Source of the DNA: Bacillota bacterium
GTDB taxonomy: Bacteria; Bacillota_H; UBA994; UBA5500
Length of the DNA stretch: 5,586 nt
Assembly: GCA_012727835.1 (NCBI GenBank)
Contig: JAAYGE010000038.1
Coordinates: forward strand, 1 to 5,586
Direction: 5' to 3'
Both the position numbers and the translations under genes were made by a program. Positions 4,591-5,586 of the stretch are shown here, one piece after another; position 1 is the stretch's first letter, and each line of letters opens with the position of its first letter. The notes beneath the pieces are model-generated. The model searched no databases. It saw nothing but the letters and a program-made list of their open reading frames with translations, and had not been told where the DNA came from.

Positions 4591-5525
4591 TTGGGAGTAG
4601 AATATATTAGTTCGCTGGCGGCCCACATCAGTACCAATTTTCCAGCGCGCTAAACGTCTAAGCAGAAGCAGGCTTTTCGAGCTTTTCTTCTGCAGGAGTT
4701 GGCCCACCATGGTTGGGAAGCAGAAGTTGTCACCGGTGGGCAACTGCTAAAGTCGCACAATGTAGTTACTAAAAATCCCGATGCGGATGTGCTGCTGCTG
4801 GCCCACTATGATACCATTGGGCGCGACCTACTGGGAGGTTTACTCAGCCGGGTAGTGGGCATGGCCTGTGGGCCCAGATGAGCACCGGAGTTATAATCGG
4901 CTTGGTCTTAGTGGGATTAGGAGAACTATTCCATAAGGCTCTGGCACCCTACTTGCCGCTGCCAGTACTACTTGCCCTGCAGCTGTTACTACCCGTAATA
5001 GTGTTTTTGCCTTTGTTTATTCCTAACAAGCATTGTCTGAACGATAACACCAGCGGCGTAATTGCTTTGCTCAACATTGCCCGCGCACTAAACGATTATC
5101 CTAACCTTAGGCGACGAGTACGGTTGGCTCTCGTCGATCTGGAGGAAGTGGGCTTGGTTGGCTCCCGCCATTTGCGCCAGTATTTATGCAAGCAGGGTGT
5201 CGATCTGCACGACATGATGATCATCAACTTTGATTGTGTTGGCTGGGGGCAAGTTCCTGTGGTCTGCCCCGCAGGAAAGGCGTCCAAAGCCCGCCAGTTG
5301 TGGGCCCATTTGCGTGCTAGCCGACTAGAAGTAGCCTTCAATAAGATGCCGTCGGACCATATGAGCTTCCGCCGGGAAGGAGCAACTGCCGGCATTTTTG
5401 GCAATCCGGCCCTGATAGGCAAAGGTTTCTACATTCCCAACGTCCATTCTGCGCGAGACATCCATCTTGATCCCCAGAATATAGCTTGGCTAACGGAATC
5501 AATCGTCAGCTTTTGTGATAGTTAA
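4591..5525 (+). pseudogene. Membrane-anchored M28 family metallopeptidase, disrupted
   Basis: M28 enzymes are two-zinc aminopeptidases. TTG 4591 follows GGAGG (4579-4583) by 7 bases and starts the peptide GVEYISSLAAHISTNFPAR. An in-frame TAA (4651-4653), probably from CAA, follows. The same frame then goes on with TSKQKQAFRAFLLQELAHHG and the first ligand motif LLLAHYDT. Near 4855-4875 the homology moves to another frame, consistent with one lost base: the old frame ends at TGA 4879-4881 and the new one carries on to 5525. The second part has two hydrophobic segments and then the remaining site: NDNTSG (Asp), LVDLEEVGLVGS (Glu-Glu), INFDCVGWG (Asp) and NVHSARD (His). The membrane hairpin inserted between HYD and NDN suggests a membrane-anchored Firmicute subgroup. 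All ligands survive, so decay is recent, or one or both lesions are sequencing errors. ATG 4878 overlaps the TGA, so separate synthesis of the second half is possible but would lack the first His and Asp. Confidence 0.75.
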
Positions 5526-5539
5526 CCTTGTCCACAAAG

Positions 5540-5568
5540 CAGCCAGCCGTCAGGCTGGCTGTTGATTT
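5540..5568 (+). terminator. Terminator after the M28 pseudogene
   Basis: CAGCCAGCC (5540-5548) pairs exactly with GGCTGGCTG (5553-5561) around GTCA, followed by TTGATTTT. It starts 15 bases after the stop codon. Confidence 0.8.
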
Positions 5569-5572
5569 TAGT

Positions 5573-5579
5573 AAAGGAG
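5573..5579 (+). promoter_or_regulatory. Ribosome binding site of a gene beyond the window
   Basis: AAAGGAG lies 7 bases before the window end, right after a terminator. A start codon is expected at or just past 5586. The last bases contain only a TTG at 5582-5584, which is too close to be the start. Confidence 0.4.
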
Positions 5580-5586
5580 CGTTGGA

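Noticed and set aside
4879..4881. TGA in the M28 gene as a second selenocysteine codon
   Set aside because: Reading through it gives only four residues before a TAA, while the peptidase homology continues in a different frame. It is a frameshift, not Sec.
5096..5422. Minus-strand ORF of 108 codons
   Set aside because: It lies opposite the conserved part of the M28 peptidase. Its composition is what the antisense of that gene gives, and it has no recognisable motif.

Overview
The window looks like chromosomal DNA of an anaerobic, selenium-using Firmicute, probably a clostridial lineage of the Peptococcaceae/Moorella type. This is inferred from strong GGAGG-type ribosome binding sites, sigma-A-like promoters, a mid-range base composition, and an in-frame UGA at the catalytic position of a peroxiredoxin. 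No rRNA, tRNA or CRISPR array was seen, so the taxonomic call is tentative.

Layout: (1) Positions 1-172 carry the N-terminal part of a small phage-type regulator, cut off inside its helix-turn-helix. It joins directly to an M55 D-aminopeptidase gene (dppA-like, to 939) that has lost its first ~20 codons, including two metal ligands. This looks like a deletion or prophage scar. (2) 940-1164 is noncoding and ends in a 17-bp perfect hairpin. (3) 1165-2301 (minus) is an alanine racemase. (4) 2302-2656 holds the racemase promoter, a tiny membrane-peptide ORF on the plus strand and two terminator hairpins. (5) 2657-3256 (minus) is a selenocysteine peroxiredoxin. UGA (3113-3115) replaces the peroxidatic Cys codon and a SECIS-like hairpin follows it. 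The gene has a good promoter overlapped by a Fur/PerR-like box. (6) 3437-4258 (minus) is a ZIP-family (ZupT-like) metal transporter with its own promoter, palindrome and terminator. (7) 4259-4590 is a noncoding stretch with a structured leader. (8) 4591-5525 (plus) is an M28-type membrane-anchored peptidase gene broken by a nonsense codon and a frameshift, followed by a terminator. A ribosome binding site for a further gene lies at the window edge.

Together the window mixes working housekeeping or stress genes (D-alanine supply, peroxide detoxification, divalent metal uptake) with two decaying peptidase genes. dppA and alr converge and both concern D-alanine, but dppA is probably inactive. 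The best finding is the selenoprotein: ordinary gene calling would read it as a truncated 138-residue protein lacking its active site.
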